Shown here piece after piece: positions 27,209 through 33,866 of a DNA stretch of 64,000 nt. The position numbers and the translations under genes are program-made. Location of the stretch: positions 4,108,001 to 4,172,000 of the forward strand of contig NZ_CP046902.1 of the NCBI RefSeq assembly GCF_009789555.1. The letters run 5' to 3'. The DNA is from Stutzerimonas stutzeri (GTDB lineage Bacteria > Pseudomonadota > Gammaproteobacteria > Pseudomonadales > Pseudomonadaceae). The first letter of the stretch is position 1, and the number at the start of each line of letters is the position of its first letter. Under the pieces are notes generated by a model. That model saw only the letters and a program-made list of their open reading frames with translations. It searched no databases and was not told the DNA's origin.

Positions 27209-28159
27209 ATGAAGTGGAACCTAGCACTACCAACAATATCACTCTCGCTACTTATCGTGGGCTGCCAAGCAACTGCACCGACTGCAATTTCAGGGTCCCC
27301 TAGCGGAAAAACCGAAAAAGCTGAGTGCGGATTCTATCAAACCGACCAGCCAGAGTATGAGCTTACTCAACTCGCAAAACAGTACGTAACAAACTCCGTT
27401 CGATCAATTCCAAACGGAAGCCATGATCCACAATTCCGAAACAGCAATTACTTCAAGCCAGTGATTGAAAACACCTTTAAGTTCTCGCTCGATACTCAAA
27501 AACAAAATTTGTACAATGAACTCCAGAAAGATGACATTATCGAGCTAGACAATCAGCCATATGTTTATAGTGGCTATGAGATGGTCAAGATCGTTACATC
27601 GACATGCCAAGTATTTTGGTACGAACGTGGAAATTTTGCGTCTATAACACTAGATAATGTCCGAAGAGCTGATGGCAGAGAGCTGAGCTTGGACGACTAC
27701 AAGTTCATTTTGGGCGAAAAGAACCTAAAGCCATTTCAGATTCCACCAGCAAAAATTGAAAATGACAAATTTAAGAACACAATTAAAATAACCGGCCTAT
27801 ATGACAACAACATGATGTTCAGAGCTTGGGGATCAACCAAGACAGGGAAGTTGAACGACTCAAACGTTCAGCTATACGCTGATGTTAAATTTCTCGAAAA
27901 CTGGGCGCAGTTAGAGCAGGCTTACGACGAAAACGCAAATGAGAGAAAGCTGGTAAAGATCGACAAGGATGCTAATTGCAGCAACAAATATCTAGGGTGC
28001 CAACTTACTGAAACCGTTGGCGTTGAACTCCCAATCAACTACTTAAAAACGAAGCCAAATGGGTTTGAGTTAAAAGTATCAGGAAAACAGGAACGCATCC
28101 TTAAAATAGCTAGCTATCAAATAAAACAAATTCTTGATGCGGTCAAGAATTTGGAATAA
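27209..28159 (+). CDS. Putative lipoprotein, unknown function, AT-rich cargo gene
   Basis: A 316-residue protein with a lipobox LLIVGC (Cys19), so it is likely exported and lipidated. The mature part is hydrophilic and charged, with several cysteines (about residues 40, 133, 258 and 264) that could pair. I recognise no domain. Base composition is clearly lower in GC (about 40% by eye) and codon use is unlike the flanking chromosome, so it was acquired. A hairpin follows its stop. It may alter the host surface, for example in phage exclusion, but this is only a guess from location and export signal. Confidence 0.75.
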   Translation: MKWNLALPTISLSLLIVGCQATAPTAISGSPSGKTEKAECGFYQTDQPEYELTQLAKQYVTNSVRSIPNGSHDPQFRNSNYFKPVIENTFKFSLDTQKQNLYNELQKDDIIELDNQPYVYSGYEMVKIVTSTCQVFWYERGNFASITLDNVRRADGRELSLDDYKFILGEKNLKPFQIPPAKIENDKFKNTIKITGLYDNNMMFRAWGSTKTGKLNDSNVQLYADVKFLENWAQLEQAYDENANERKLVKIDKDANCSNKYLGCQLTETVGVELPINYLKTKPNGFELKVSGKQERILKIASYQIKQILDAVKNLE

Positions 28160-28175
28160 TTGGCTGATATGCAAT

Positions 28176-28209
28176 GGAAACAGGCCAATTTATGATGGGC
28201 CTGGTTTCC
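28176..28209 (+). terminator. Possible terminator after the lipoprotein gene
   Basis: GGAAACAGGCC pairs with GGCCTGGTTTCC (one bulge) across an AT-rich loop. There is no long T-run, so efficiency is uncertain. Confidence 0.5.
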
Positions 28210-28299
28210 TCTCTAAAGATCTGTAACAAAGCCCATCGTCGTCTTCTATAAAGCACTAACTCGATCTTCTAGCGAACCATCGCCGGGCCGCTTCGGCTG

Positions 28300-28578
28300 T
28301 TATTTGCTGCCCGCGTTTTGTCCTTCCAACTTTAGGTCCGCTTCGGCGTACGCCGGACTGATTTGGCCTTTGGTTAGATCTATTTCGCCTGTTCTCAACC
28401 ACAAGCTGTATTGCTGATAAGCGTGCGCGATCATGTCCAGCTCAATCGTCCGAACATTCGCATCGGTTTTGTACCTGATGGTCTTCAGCCGCTCTTCTTT
28501 GATCCCAGTCGCCTGGGATACGGCCTTATGGCCCAACATATGCACAAGCGCTCTAACTCTGTCTTGAGTTAGCTCCAT
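28300..28578 (-). CDS. Phage-type repressor-like protein
   Basis: A 92-residue protein. An HTH-like segment MLGHKAVSQATGIKEERLKT (about residues 14-33) precedes IRYKTDANVRTIELDMIAHAY. It is transcribed away from the replication genes, with two palindromic operators in between. This is the arrangement of the Pf4r/C-repressor in filamentous prophages. It probably maintains the integrated state. Sequence identity with Pf4r was not tested. Confidence 0.7.
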   Translation of the reverse strand: MELTQDRVRALVHMLGHKAVSQATGIKEERLKTIRYKTDANVRTIELDMIAHAYQQYSLWLRTGEIDLTKGQISPAYAEADLKLEGQNAGSK

Positions 28579-28596
28579 TTCTTCTAAAAACTCTCT

Positions 28597-28611
28597 GTGG
28601 AATTATTCCAC
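28597..28611. promoter_or_regulatory. Operator palindrome 1 of the element switch
   Basis: GTGGAATTATTCCAC is a perfect 15-bp inverted repeat, 18 bp before the repressor start codon. Its arms (GTGGAA/TTCCAC) are the same as in the site at 28645. Confidence 0.75.
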
Positions 28612-28644
28612 GACTATCGTCGCGGTGTTATAGTTCCTCTGCCA

Positions 28645-28659
28645 GTGGAATATTTCCAC
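28645..28659. promoter_or_regulatory. Operator palindrome 2 of the element switch
   Basis: GTGGAATATTTCCAC has the same six-base arms as operator 1, 48 bp away. The TATAGT at 28629-28634 between them could be the -10 of the rightward promoter, with the -35 overlapping operator 1. Confidence 0.75.
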
Positions 28660-28715
28660 GGATCGAAACACCCTTTAACGACAGTTTATGAGCATTTCAA
28701 AGGCAGGGATAGGCG

Positions 28716-28994
28716 ATGACTACGCATCTAAACGAACCACCCTTCGACGTGAGCTTCGATCTGGACGGCAAGCGAGTGATCTATCTCGATTGTCGCAACG
28801 CCCTCATGTGTAGCAAGGAGGTCTACGGGGCGATGCTTGGCGTCAGCGTCGATACCGTAATTGCCTGGATGCAGAGCGGCACCGTACCCAGCGTAAAAAT
28901 GGGCCGGCCTCGCGTGGTCAACCTCGCCCAGATTCGTACCGATCTCGCAAAAGGCAAAACCATCTTCGCCCAGGGGGACTACACCGATGAGTAA
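28716..28994 (+). CDS. Small HTH DNA-binding protein, possible excisionase (copy 1)
   Basis: A 92-residue protein. The C-terminal half reads LGVSVDTVIAWMQSGTVPSV then RPRVVNLAQIRTDLAKGK, a winged-HTH/excisionase-like pattern. It is the first gene rightward of the operators, the place of XisF4 in Pf4. It overlaps the next gene by 8 nt, and that gene encodes a paralogue. Confidence 0.7.
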   Translation: MTTHLNEPPFDVSFDLDGKRVIYLDCRNALMCSKEVYGAMLGVSVDTVIAWMQSGTVPSVKMGRPRVVNLAQIRTDLAKGKTIFAQGDYTDE

Positions 28995-29253
28995 GCCGAA
29001 CGGAGATCAGCAACAGCCCAAAACCGGCAGCAACGTTGTGCCCCTTGGCGCCGCCATCAGCAACCTGTGCAGCATCGTGACCTTCGCCTCGGCCAGCGGC
29101 ATTCCGGTGGAGGAAGTCGTTGAATGGGTAGAGAACGGCACGCTACCCAGCGTCACCTTCTCAGACTTCCGCATGGTGAACGTGGGCAAGCTGCGGGCCG
29201 ACTTGCTGAGCGGTAAGGAGAGCTTCAACGAAGGAGACTACAGCCATGACTAG
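28987..29253 (+). CDS. Small HTH DNA-binding protein, paralogue (copy 2)
   Basis: An 88-residue protein whose second half aligns with copy 1: SGIPVEEVVEWVENGTLPSV, RMVNVGKLRADLLSGKE and the shared end GDY(S/T)(H/D). The two came from a tandem duplication and have diverged. It overlaps both neighbours by 8 nt, so translation is coupled along the unit. Confidence 0.7.
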   Translation: MSKPNGDQQQPKTGSNVVPLGAAISNLCSIVTFASASGIPVEEVVEWVENGTLPSVTFSDFRMVNVGKLRADLLSGKESFNEGDYSHD

Positions 29254-29635
29254 CCAGCACGCCGTCGTGGATGCCTCCACCTCCCAGGGCTACATCGGCC
29301 AAACCGTTCTCGTTGAGCTGCACTGGGATGATGAGCCTGAATCCTACTGGTACTGCGTGCACATCGTCGGTATTGCGCTGCCGATGGAAGGCGTTCACGA
29401 CCAAGCGTATTTCCTGACTTTCGATCTCAACGCGCAGGAGCGCCATCCTAACGAAGTGTTCTTCTCGGACATTCGCACGATCAGGGTGATGCGGCACCGC
29501 GACCGGCATGGTTCCGGCAACGTACTGGGCCGTATCGCCCTCCCCAACTCTGCAAGGTCCAGGGCCGCGCTCCCGGCTCGTCGGAACAGCTTCACCGTTC
29601 CGTCGAACGGAAGCACGGGCGCAGCGCACCCTTGA
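29246..29635 (+). CDS. Hypothetical element protein, 129 residues
   Basis: Coupled to the preceding gene by an 8-nt overlap. The first 85 residues look like a real small beta-rich domain (YIGQTVLVELHWDDEPESYW, DQAYFLTFDLNAQE). The last 40 are Arg/Ser/Ala-rich and overlie a hairpin. The position corresponds to the ssDNA-binding protein gene of filamentous phages, but I see no convincing similarity, so I leave it unnamed. Confidence 0.6.
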   Translation: MTSQHAVVDASTSQGYIGQTVLVELHWDDEPESYWYCVHIVGIALPMEGVHDQAYFLTFDLNAQERHPNEVFFSDIRTIRVMRHRDRHGSGNVLGRIALPNSARSRAALPARRNSFTVPSNGSTGAAHP

Positions 29636-29743
29636 CCCTGCACGATCATGAACAGCCTATCGCTCGGAGTGTGGGGTAGCTTCTCCACCCCACGCTCCCG
29701 AGCCCTCGGCGGCAAGAGCGGGATGACAAGGGCTGCGCCCTTG
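29598..29743. other. Cluster of four hairpins, candidate replication origin
   Basis: Four inverted repeats lie within 146 bases. TTCCGT-CGA-ACGGAA is at 29598-29612. GTGGGGT/ACCCCAC, extended by GGAG/CTCC with one mismatch, is at 29666-29698. CCGAG-CC-CTCGG is at 29698-29709. CAAGGGC-TGC-GCCCTTG is at 29727-29743. Filamentous phages and rolling-circle plasmids replicate from such hairpin-rich intergenic regions, and the replication initiator follows at 30120. This is an inferred origin; the nick site is not identified. Confidence 0.5.
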
Positions 29744-30052
29744 GTGTGCTTTGCTTTCGCCCGCCTCCTCCATGCCTTCGCCGCGCTGCTGGCCAAGCGC
29801 CCGCGCCTGTTGCTTCTTCTGCTGATCGGCCTCATTCCCTGGAGCGCCTGGGTCGCCGCGCTGCCGCCCAACAGCCAACCCGCTCTGCTTGCCCCTCCCT
29901 ACGAACGCGCCTGCCCAAGTGATCCGTTCGATCACGTCTCTGACCCGATCAACTGGATTGAGAAACCTTGGTGCGCGCTGGCCTGGCACTCTCACACGCG
30001 CGGAGGCACGAGGCGCGTGAGCGTGCGCAGCCAGCGCGCACCCCCTCGCTGA
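29723..30052 (+). CDS. Possible small membrane protein of the element
   Basis: A 109-residue reading from the ATG at 29723 (an earlier in-frame ATG is at 29648). One strong hydrophobic segment is KRPRLLLLLLIGLIPWSAWV. A polar C-terminal part follows with NWIEKPWCALAWH. It might be a small phage membrane protein, but it is not recognisable as a Pf coat protein, and its 5' part overlaps the hairpin cluster. Codon pattern gives only modest support. Confidence 0.4.
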   Translation: MTRAAPLVCFAFARLLHAFAALLAKRPRLLLLLLIGLIPWSAWVAALPPNSQPALLAPPYERACPSDPFDHVSDPINWIEKPWCALAWHSHTRGGTRRVSVRSQRAPPR

Positions 30053-30119
30053 CGTTCCTGTAACACGTCAGATAACCAGTTGTGGATTCAGTGGTAAACG
30101 CTCAATAAAGGTAGAACCG

Positions 30120-31400
30120 ATGCAAGTTAAAGATTTCATCCGCGTTGATCGAACGACCGGCGAAGAAAGCAGCAAAGGCCGGCTTTTTCTGGACATTGGC
30201 TATACGGGCTTCAAGGACCTCTCAGGCGTTCGGCTGCTGCGCTGCGGCGTCGATACGGTTCGCCAGCTGTACCGCGGATTGATCCGCCCGGAAATCATGG
30301 CGCTGTTCGAGAAGCCGGGCGCGATGGTCGAGTTCGCCGGGCACATCTGGCACTCGGGCCGTGTGGGCCGGGACTCGGGCTACCAGTACAAGCTGCAGAA
30401 CGCCGACCTGGGCTTCATCCTGCTCATCAAGAACTTCAACGCTAAGCTCGAACACATCGGCCCGCACTTGAAAATCGAGGTGTCGCCGCACGCCATCGAC
30501 ACGCTGTCACCGGAACGGCTGCAAGAGCGTATGGATTACTACGCGGCCGCCGTAATGACTCACCGGGAACGCAACCAGTGCGCCGTCCACCTCGCCTTGG
30601 ACCTGCAAGGCTGGAAGCCCCCGGTCGATCTGGTCGCCCGACTGCATTGCCGAGCCAGAACGCACCGCGATATCTCGGGCATCAACCAAATCGAGTGGGC
30701 CACCAAGTCCAGCGTTTACGGTCGCGGGGAAACGTCCATGTTCGGCTCTGCCGGTGGCGTGCAGCTGTGCATCTACAACAAGACCGAGCAGGCCCGCGCA
30801 ACGGACAAGCTCGACTTCTGGGAAAGCCTCTGGCGGCGTCGGGATTCGTTCGATGCGGCTGATCCGGACAACTACGATCCAGCCCAGGACGTGTGGCGGG
30901 TCGAGCTGCGTTATCACCATTCGATCATCCAGCAGTTCGCCAGCGGCTCGATTGACGTGAAGACCGGCAAAGCCATCGACACGGACTCCTTTGCGACCTT
31001 CTCCGCCCATCTGGACGGTCTGTGGCGCTACGGTCTGCGCCAGTTCAAGCTGATCGCCCGCCCCGGTTACTACGAGCCGATCTGGACACTGATGCGCGAT
31101 GACGTGCGGGTCGATGTGGCCGTGGATTCACTGATCGATGACACCGAATACAAGCGCTACTACAAGACCTCTCGAGGCTTCTCGGGCAAGAACGTGGAGC
31201 TGTTCCTGGGAAACTTCGTAAGCCTGCTAGCAAGGGAGCGGGTGGGCGCTAAGAAAGCATTCGAGACCCTACAGCAATGGGATTGCTGGCCGGTCATCCG
31301 GGACCACTACGCCGCCAAGGAGATGAGCGAGCGAGACCTGTACAAGCACATCAAAGCATTGCTTGAGGAACGCCATGTTCGCTGGGGGCGTGCCGTTTGA
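30120..31400 (+). CDS. Replication initiation protein, Pf filamentous-phage type (gene II/X-like)
   Basis: 426 residues. The opening MQVKDFIRVDRTTGEE and the following LFLDIGYTGFKDLSGVRLL, CGVDTVRQLYRG and DSGYQYKLQNADLG resemble the initiator next to the integrase in Pseudomonas Pf prophages as I remember it. Such proteins nick the double-stranded form to start rolling-circle replication. A HUH-like or paired-Tyr active site cannot be assigned by eye, though ELRYHH (about residue 262) is a candidate. AAAGG precedes the ATG. It overlaps the integrase start by 4 nt. Confidence 0.82.
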   Translation: MQVKDFIRVDRTTGEESSKGRLFLDIGYTGFKDLSGVRLLRCGVDTVRQLYRGLIRPEIMALFEKPGAMVEFAGHIWHSGRVGRDSGYQYKLQNADLGFILLIKNFNAKLEHIGPHLKIEVSPHAIDTLSPERLQERMDYYAAAVMTHRERNQCAVHLALDLQGWKPPVDLVARLHCRARTHRDISGINQIEWATKSSVYGRGETSMFGSAGGVQLCIYNKTEQARATDKLDFWESLWRRRDSFDAADPDNYDPAQDVWRVELRYHHSIIQQFASGSIDVKTGKAIDTDSFATFSAHLDGLWRYGLRQFKLIARPGYYEPIWTLMRDDVRVDVAVDSLIDDTEYKRYYKTSRGFSGKNVELFLGNFVSLLARERVGAKKAFETLQQWDCWPVIRDHYAAKEMSERDLYKHIKALLEERHVRWGRAV

Positions 31401-32398
31401 TCACCAAGGGACCGAACGGTTGGGACGTCGACTTCTGGCTGGATAGAACCGCTGGCATCCGCAAGCGCAAACGCGCCTTTCGTACCCGAAGCGAAGCCGA
31501 ACGATGGGTCGCAGAACTGCGCCGTGACTATAGCCGCCGTGGCCGTGATCCGGGTGAGCGCTTGGCCGATCTGGTGCAAGTCTGGTACGAGCTGCACGGG
31601 GTACAGCTCAAGGATCAGCGTCGCTACGGGCGCACCCTGGCGATTGTCGAAGCCCTGGGTAACCCGATTGCCTCATCGCTGACGGCCCTGGAGTTCAGTC
31701 GCTACCGGGCCGAACGGCTCAAAAGCTGCACCCCGGCAACGGTCAACCATGAACACCGCTACCTGAAAGCCGTCTTCAACGAACTGATCCGCCTGGGCGT
31801 CTGGCATGAAGCCAACCCGCTCGCCAATCTGCGGCAACTGCGTATCGACGAAACCGAGCTGACCTTTCTCACCCTGGACGAATGTCGATTAGTGCTGAGC
31901 GAGTGCGCCCGTTCCACAAACAGCCATACCCTGCCTGTCGCCAAGCTGTGTCTGGCTACCGGTGCTCGCTGGGATGAGGCCGAATCGATCACCCGCAATC
32001 AGCTCGCCAATGGGCAGGTTCGGTTCTCTCGGACGAAGAATGGACGCGTTCGGTCGATCCCGGTGCCTGATGATCTGGTGAAATTGCTTCTCGAGCGTGG
32101 CTACCCAGGATCGGGCAGGCTGTTCAGCTCCTGTCGATCGGCGTTCCGCAAAGCCTACGAACGCACCGGTCTGCATACCCCCGGCCAGCTGACCCACATC
32201 CTGCGGCACACGTTCGCCAGCCACTACATGATGCAGGGCGGCAACATCCTCACACTGCAACGAATCCTGGGGCATGGCGATATCAAGATGACCATGCGCT
32301 ACTCACACCTGGCGCCGGATCACTTCGCGACCGCCCTCACCCATTCGCCTCTCGCATTGCTGAGACAAGAACGGGACACTTGTGAGACACCGCTATAA
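31397..32398 (+). CDS. Tyrosine site-specific integrase
   Basis: A 333-residue phage-type integrase. The N-terminal arm-binding part (GWDVDFWLDRTAGIRKRKRAF) is followed by a core-binding domain and a catalytic domain with Arg in ATGARWDEAE, His-x-x-Arg in THILRHTFASH, His in LGHGDIKM and the nucleophile Tyr in MRYSHLAPDH. All key residues are present. The start is a TTG overlapping the initiator stop (TTGA). It lies 40 bp from the tRNA-Thr it targets and should integrate and, with an Xis, excise the element. Confidence 0.92.
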   Translation: MITKGPNGWDVDFWLDRTAGIRKRKRAFRTRSEAERWVAELRRDYSRRGRDPGERLADLVQVWYELHGVQLKDQRRYGRTLAIVEALGNPIASSLTALEFSRYRAERLKSCTPATVNHEHRYLKAVFNELIRLGVWHEANPLANLRQLRIDETELTFLTLDECRLVLSECARSTNSHTLPVAKLCLATGARWDEAESITRNQLANGQVRFSRTKNGRVRSIPVPDDLVKLLLERGYPGSGRLFSSCRSAFRKAYERTGLHTPGQLTHILRHTFASHYMMQGGNILTLQRILGHGDIKMTMRYSHLAPDHFATALTHSPLALLRQERDTCETPL

Positions 32399-32433
32399 AC
32401 GAAAAAGGGCTAGCCGAAGCTAACCCTTTGATC

Positions 32434-32482
32434 TCATTGGTGCCGGTGAGAGGAGTCGAACCCCCGACCTTCGCATTACGAA
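32434..32482. repeat. Right attachment repeat inside tRNA-Thr
   Basis: 49 bp identical to 26110-26158, covering the 3' half of the intact tRNA-Thr gene plus 4 bases beyond CCA. Insertion regenerates a complete tRNA at this end. Confidence 0.9.
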
Positions 32483-32513
32483 TGCGCTGCTCTACCTACT
32501 GAGCTACACCGGC
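32438..32513 (-). tRNA. tRNA-Thr (anticodon CGT)
   Basis: A 76-nt tRNA read leftward. The acceptor stem GCCGGTG pairs with CACCGGC, followed by encoded CCA. The D arm is GCTCAGTAGGTAGAGC, the anticodon loop TTCGTAA (anticodon CGT) and the T arm GGGGGTTCGACTCCTCT. It is the integration site of the element to its left. Confidence 0.95.
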
Positions 32514-32604
32514 TTGGAGCGGCGCATTATCGGATTTCGCCGGTGCGGACTCAAGCCCACACCGGCGAAAAGATTGCCGCATCTGGCGATGCGGCATCAG
32601 CACG

Positions 32605-33423
32605 TTACAGCCCGGCGGATGTCGGGTCCGGCGCGTTGGAGCTGGAGGTGGTGCTGGAGCTTGTGCGACTGGATTCGCTGCCGCTGGTACTCTGCTTGAC
32701 CTGCGCGGCAACTTCCTCACCCTTGGCCGAGACTTTCTGGTAACCCTCTTCGGCCTTGTGCCGCAGCCGGTCGGTTACGCGGTCGCTCACCTCGCCCAGC
32801 GCCTCGTCTTCACGACGCGTCGGTGGTATGGAGGCGGCAAGCAGCGCGCCCAGCGCAATGCCGATGGCACCCAGTGCCAACGGTTGCTCTTCCAGCAGAT
32901 GATTGAAGCCTCCGCGAGCCCGATCGGCGCCACCGCGCAAACGCTCTGAAGCATGGCGCGTGGAATCGCTGGCCCGCGCACGCGCGTTGCCAATGGACTC
33001 GGAGACGCTGTGGCTCATCTGGCTGGCCTTGTCCTTTATCCCCGCACCCTGTTCCTTGAGGCCCGCCGTCTTGGCGGAAAGTTTTTCGCCCATCGAGGGG
33101 CCGGTCGAGTCGCCGGTGTAGCGCGTCGTGGTCACGCTCGAATGTGGTTGGCGATTTTGCCCCGCCATCAGCCAGAGCAAGCCGATGGACGTCAGCACCG
33201 TCGGGACGGGATTGGCCTTGACCGTATTGCTCAGATTGGAAAAGAACTCACCGCTGCCGCCTTTCATATAGCTCATCGCGGTATCGATGAGTTCACCCGG
33301 GGACAGCTTGTTTTCCAGCGCGTTGACGATATTGCCAATCTCGGCTCGCTGTTGGTCGATCTCGCGCTCCAGCTCTGCGGGATCCTTTTGCGCTTCGGCA
33401 TCGATCTGATTGCGTGTGCTCAT
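32605..33423 (-). CDS. DUF3618-containing membrane-associated protein
   Basis: 272 residues. The N-terminal DUF3618 part has DPAELEREIDQQRAEIGNIV. A first hydrophobic patch lies near residue 75 (TVLTSIGLLWLMAG), then comes an amphipathic Ser/Ala/Lys-rich region, and a second helix (LALGAIGIALGALLAASI) at about 185-202. The tail is Ser/Thr-rich and probably disordered. It is the last of three coupled genes (4-nt overlap). Function unknown; membrane stress or cell-shape roles are only suggested for such operons. Confidence 0.82.
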   Translation of the reverse strand: MSTRNQIDAEAQKDPAELEREIDQQRAEIGNIVNALENKLSPGELIDTAMSYMKGGSGEFFSNLSNTVKANPVPTVLTSIGLLWLMAGQNRQPHSSVTTTRYTGDSTGPSMGEKLSAKTAGLKEQGAGIKDKASQMSHSVSESIGNARARASDSTRHASERLRGGADRARGGFNHLLEEQPLALGAIGIALGALLAASIPPTRREDEALGEVSDRVTDRLRHKAEEGYQKVSAKGEEVAAQVKQSTSGSESSRTSSSTTSSSNAPDPTSAGL

Positions 33424-33866
33424 GATGTGTGCCCCTTGACGGCTTCTTTATCCTTGTTGACCGAGTGGATGGTGCGCTCGGGCTTGAATGAGGACGCCTC
33501 GAATTTCTTCTTGCCGGCCGACACCATGATCAAGCCAATCACCACGACCACGGCGCCGACGATCAGCGCAGCGAGCCAGGGCTCCATGAGTTTGCTCAGG
33601 CCATAGACCGCCGACATCAGCAGGACGATGAACCCGCCGAGCAGCACCGCGCCGCCCGTTGCGACACTCGCCGCGCCGGCTTTGGTGGCCCGCAGCGATT
33701 CGCTCAGCTCGGCTTTCGCCAGTGCCAGCTCCTTGGTCACCAGGGACGGCACTTCGTGGGTCAACTGCCGCAGAAGGCCGCCGACGGAACTGTCGTTCTC
33801 GGCGCGCACGCCGGGTTCGGTCGGATTCACCGAGGTCGTATTGGTTGTGTTACGTGCTTCGCTCAT
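33420..33866 (-). CDS. YqjE-like (phage holin family) membrane protein
   Basis: 148 residues with two close hydrophobic helices (about 62-90 and 95-118). Before them is the amphipathic segment VGGLLRQLTHEVPSLVTKELALAK, the mark of the Holin-X/YqjE family. Despite the family name it is chromosomal and not a lysis gene. In enterobacteria yqjE lies next to the ribosome-associated membrane protein gene yqjD, and the order here is similar. Both ends overlap neighbours by ATGA. Confidence 0.82.
   Translation of the reverse strand: MSEARNTTNTTSVNPTEPGVRAENDSSVGGLLRQLTHEVPSLVTKELALAKAELSESLRATKAGAASVATGGAVLLGGFIVLLMSAVYGLSKLMEPWLAALIVGAVVVVIGLIMVSAGKKKFEASSFKPERTIHSVNKDKEAVKGHTS

Larger units (their letters stand above)
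26110..32482. mobile_element. tRNA-Thr integrated element, Pf-like filamentous phage relative without virion genes
   Basis: The element lies between two identical 49-bp copies (26110-26158 and 32434-32482) of the 3' half of tRNA-Thr(CGT). The intact tRNA is at the right end, with a tyrosine integrase 40 bp from it. Contents in order are higBA, a phd fragment, a lipoprotein, a leftward repressor, two tandem HTH proteins, two unknown ORFs, a Pf-type replication initiator and the integrase. The replication-integration pair matches the right end of Pf prophages (PA0727-PA0728 order). Coat, adsorption and Zot genes are not present. About 6.3 kb would be excised. Confidence 0.85.

Noticed and set aside
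29395..29871. 158-codon leftward ORF across the element's hairpin region
   Set aside because: Antisense to two rightward ORFs, Arg/Ala/Ser-rich, and crosses strong hairpins. Nothing supports coding.
33420..33866. Prophage lysis holin, suggesting a second prophage
   Set aside because: The family name is misleading. It is a YqjE-like membrane protein in a host operon with no endolysin or phage genes nearby.
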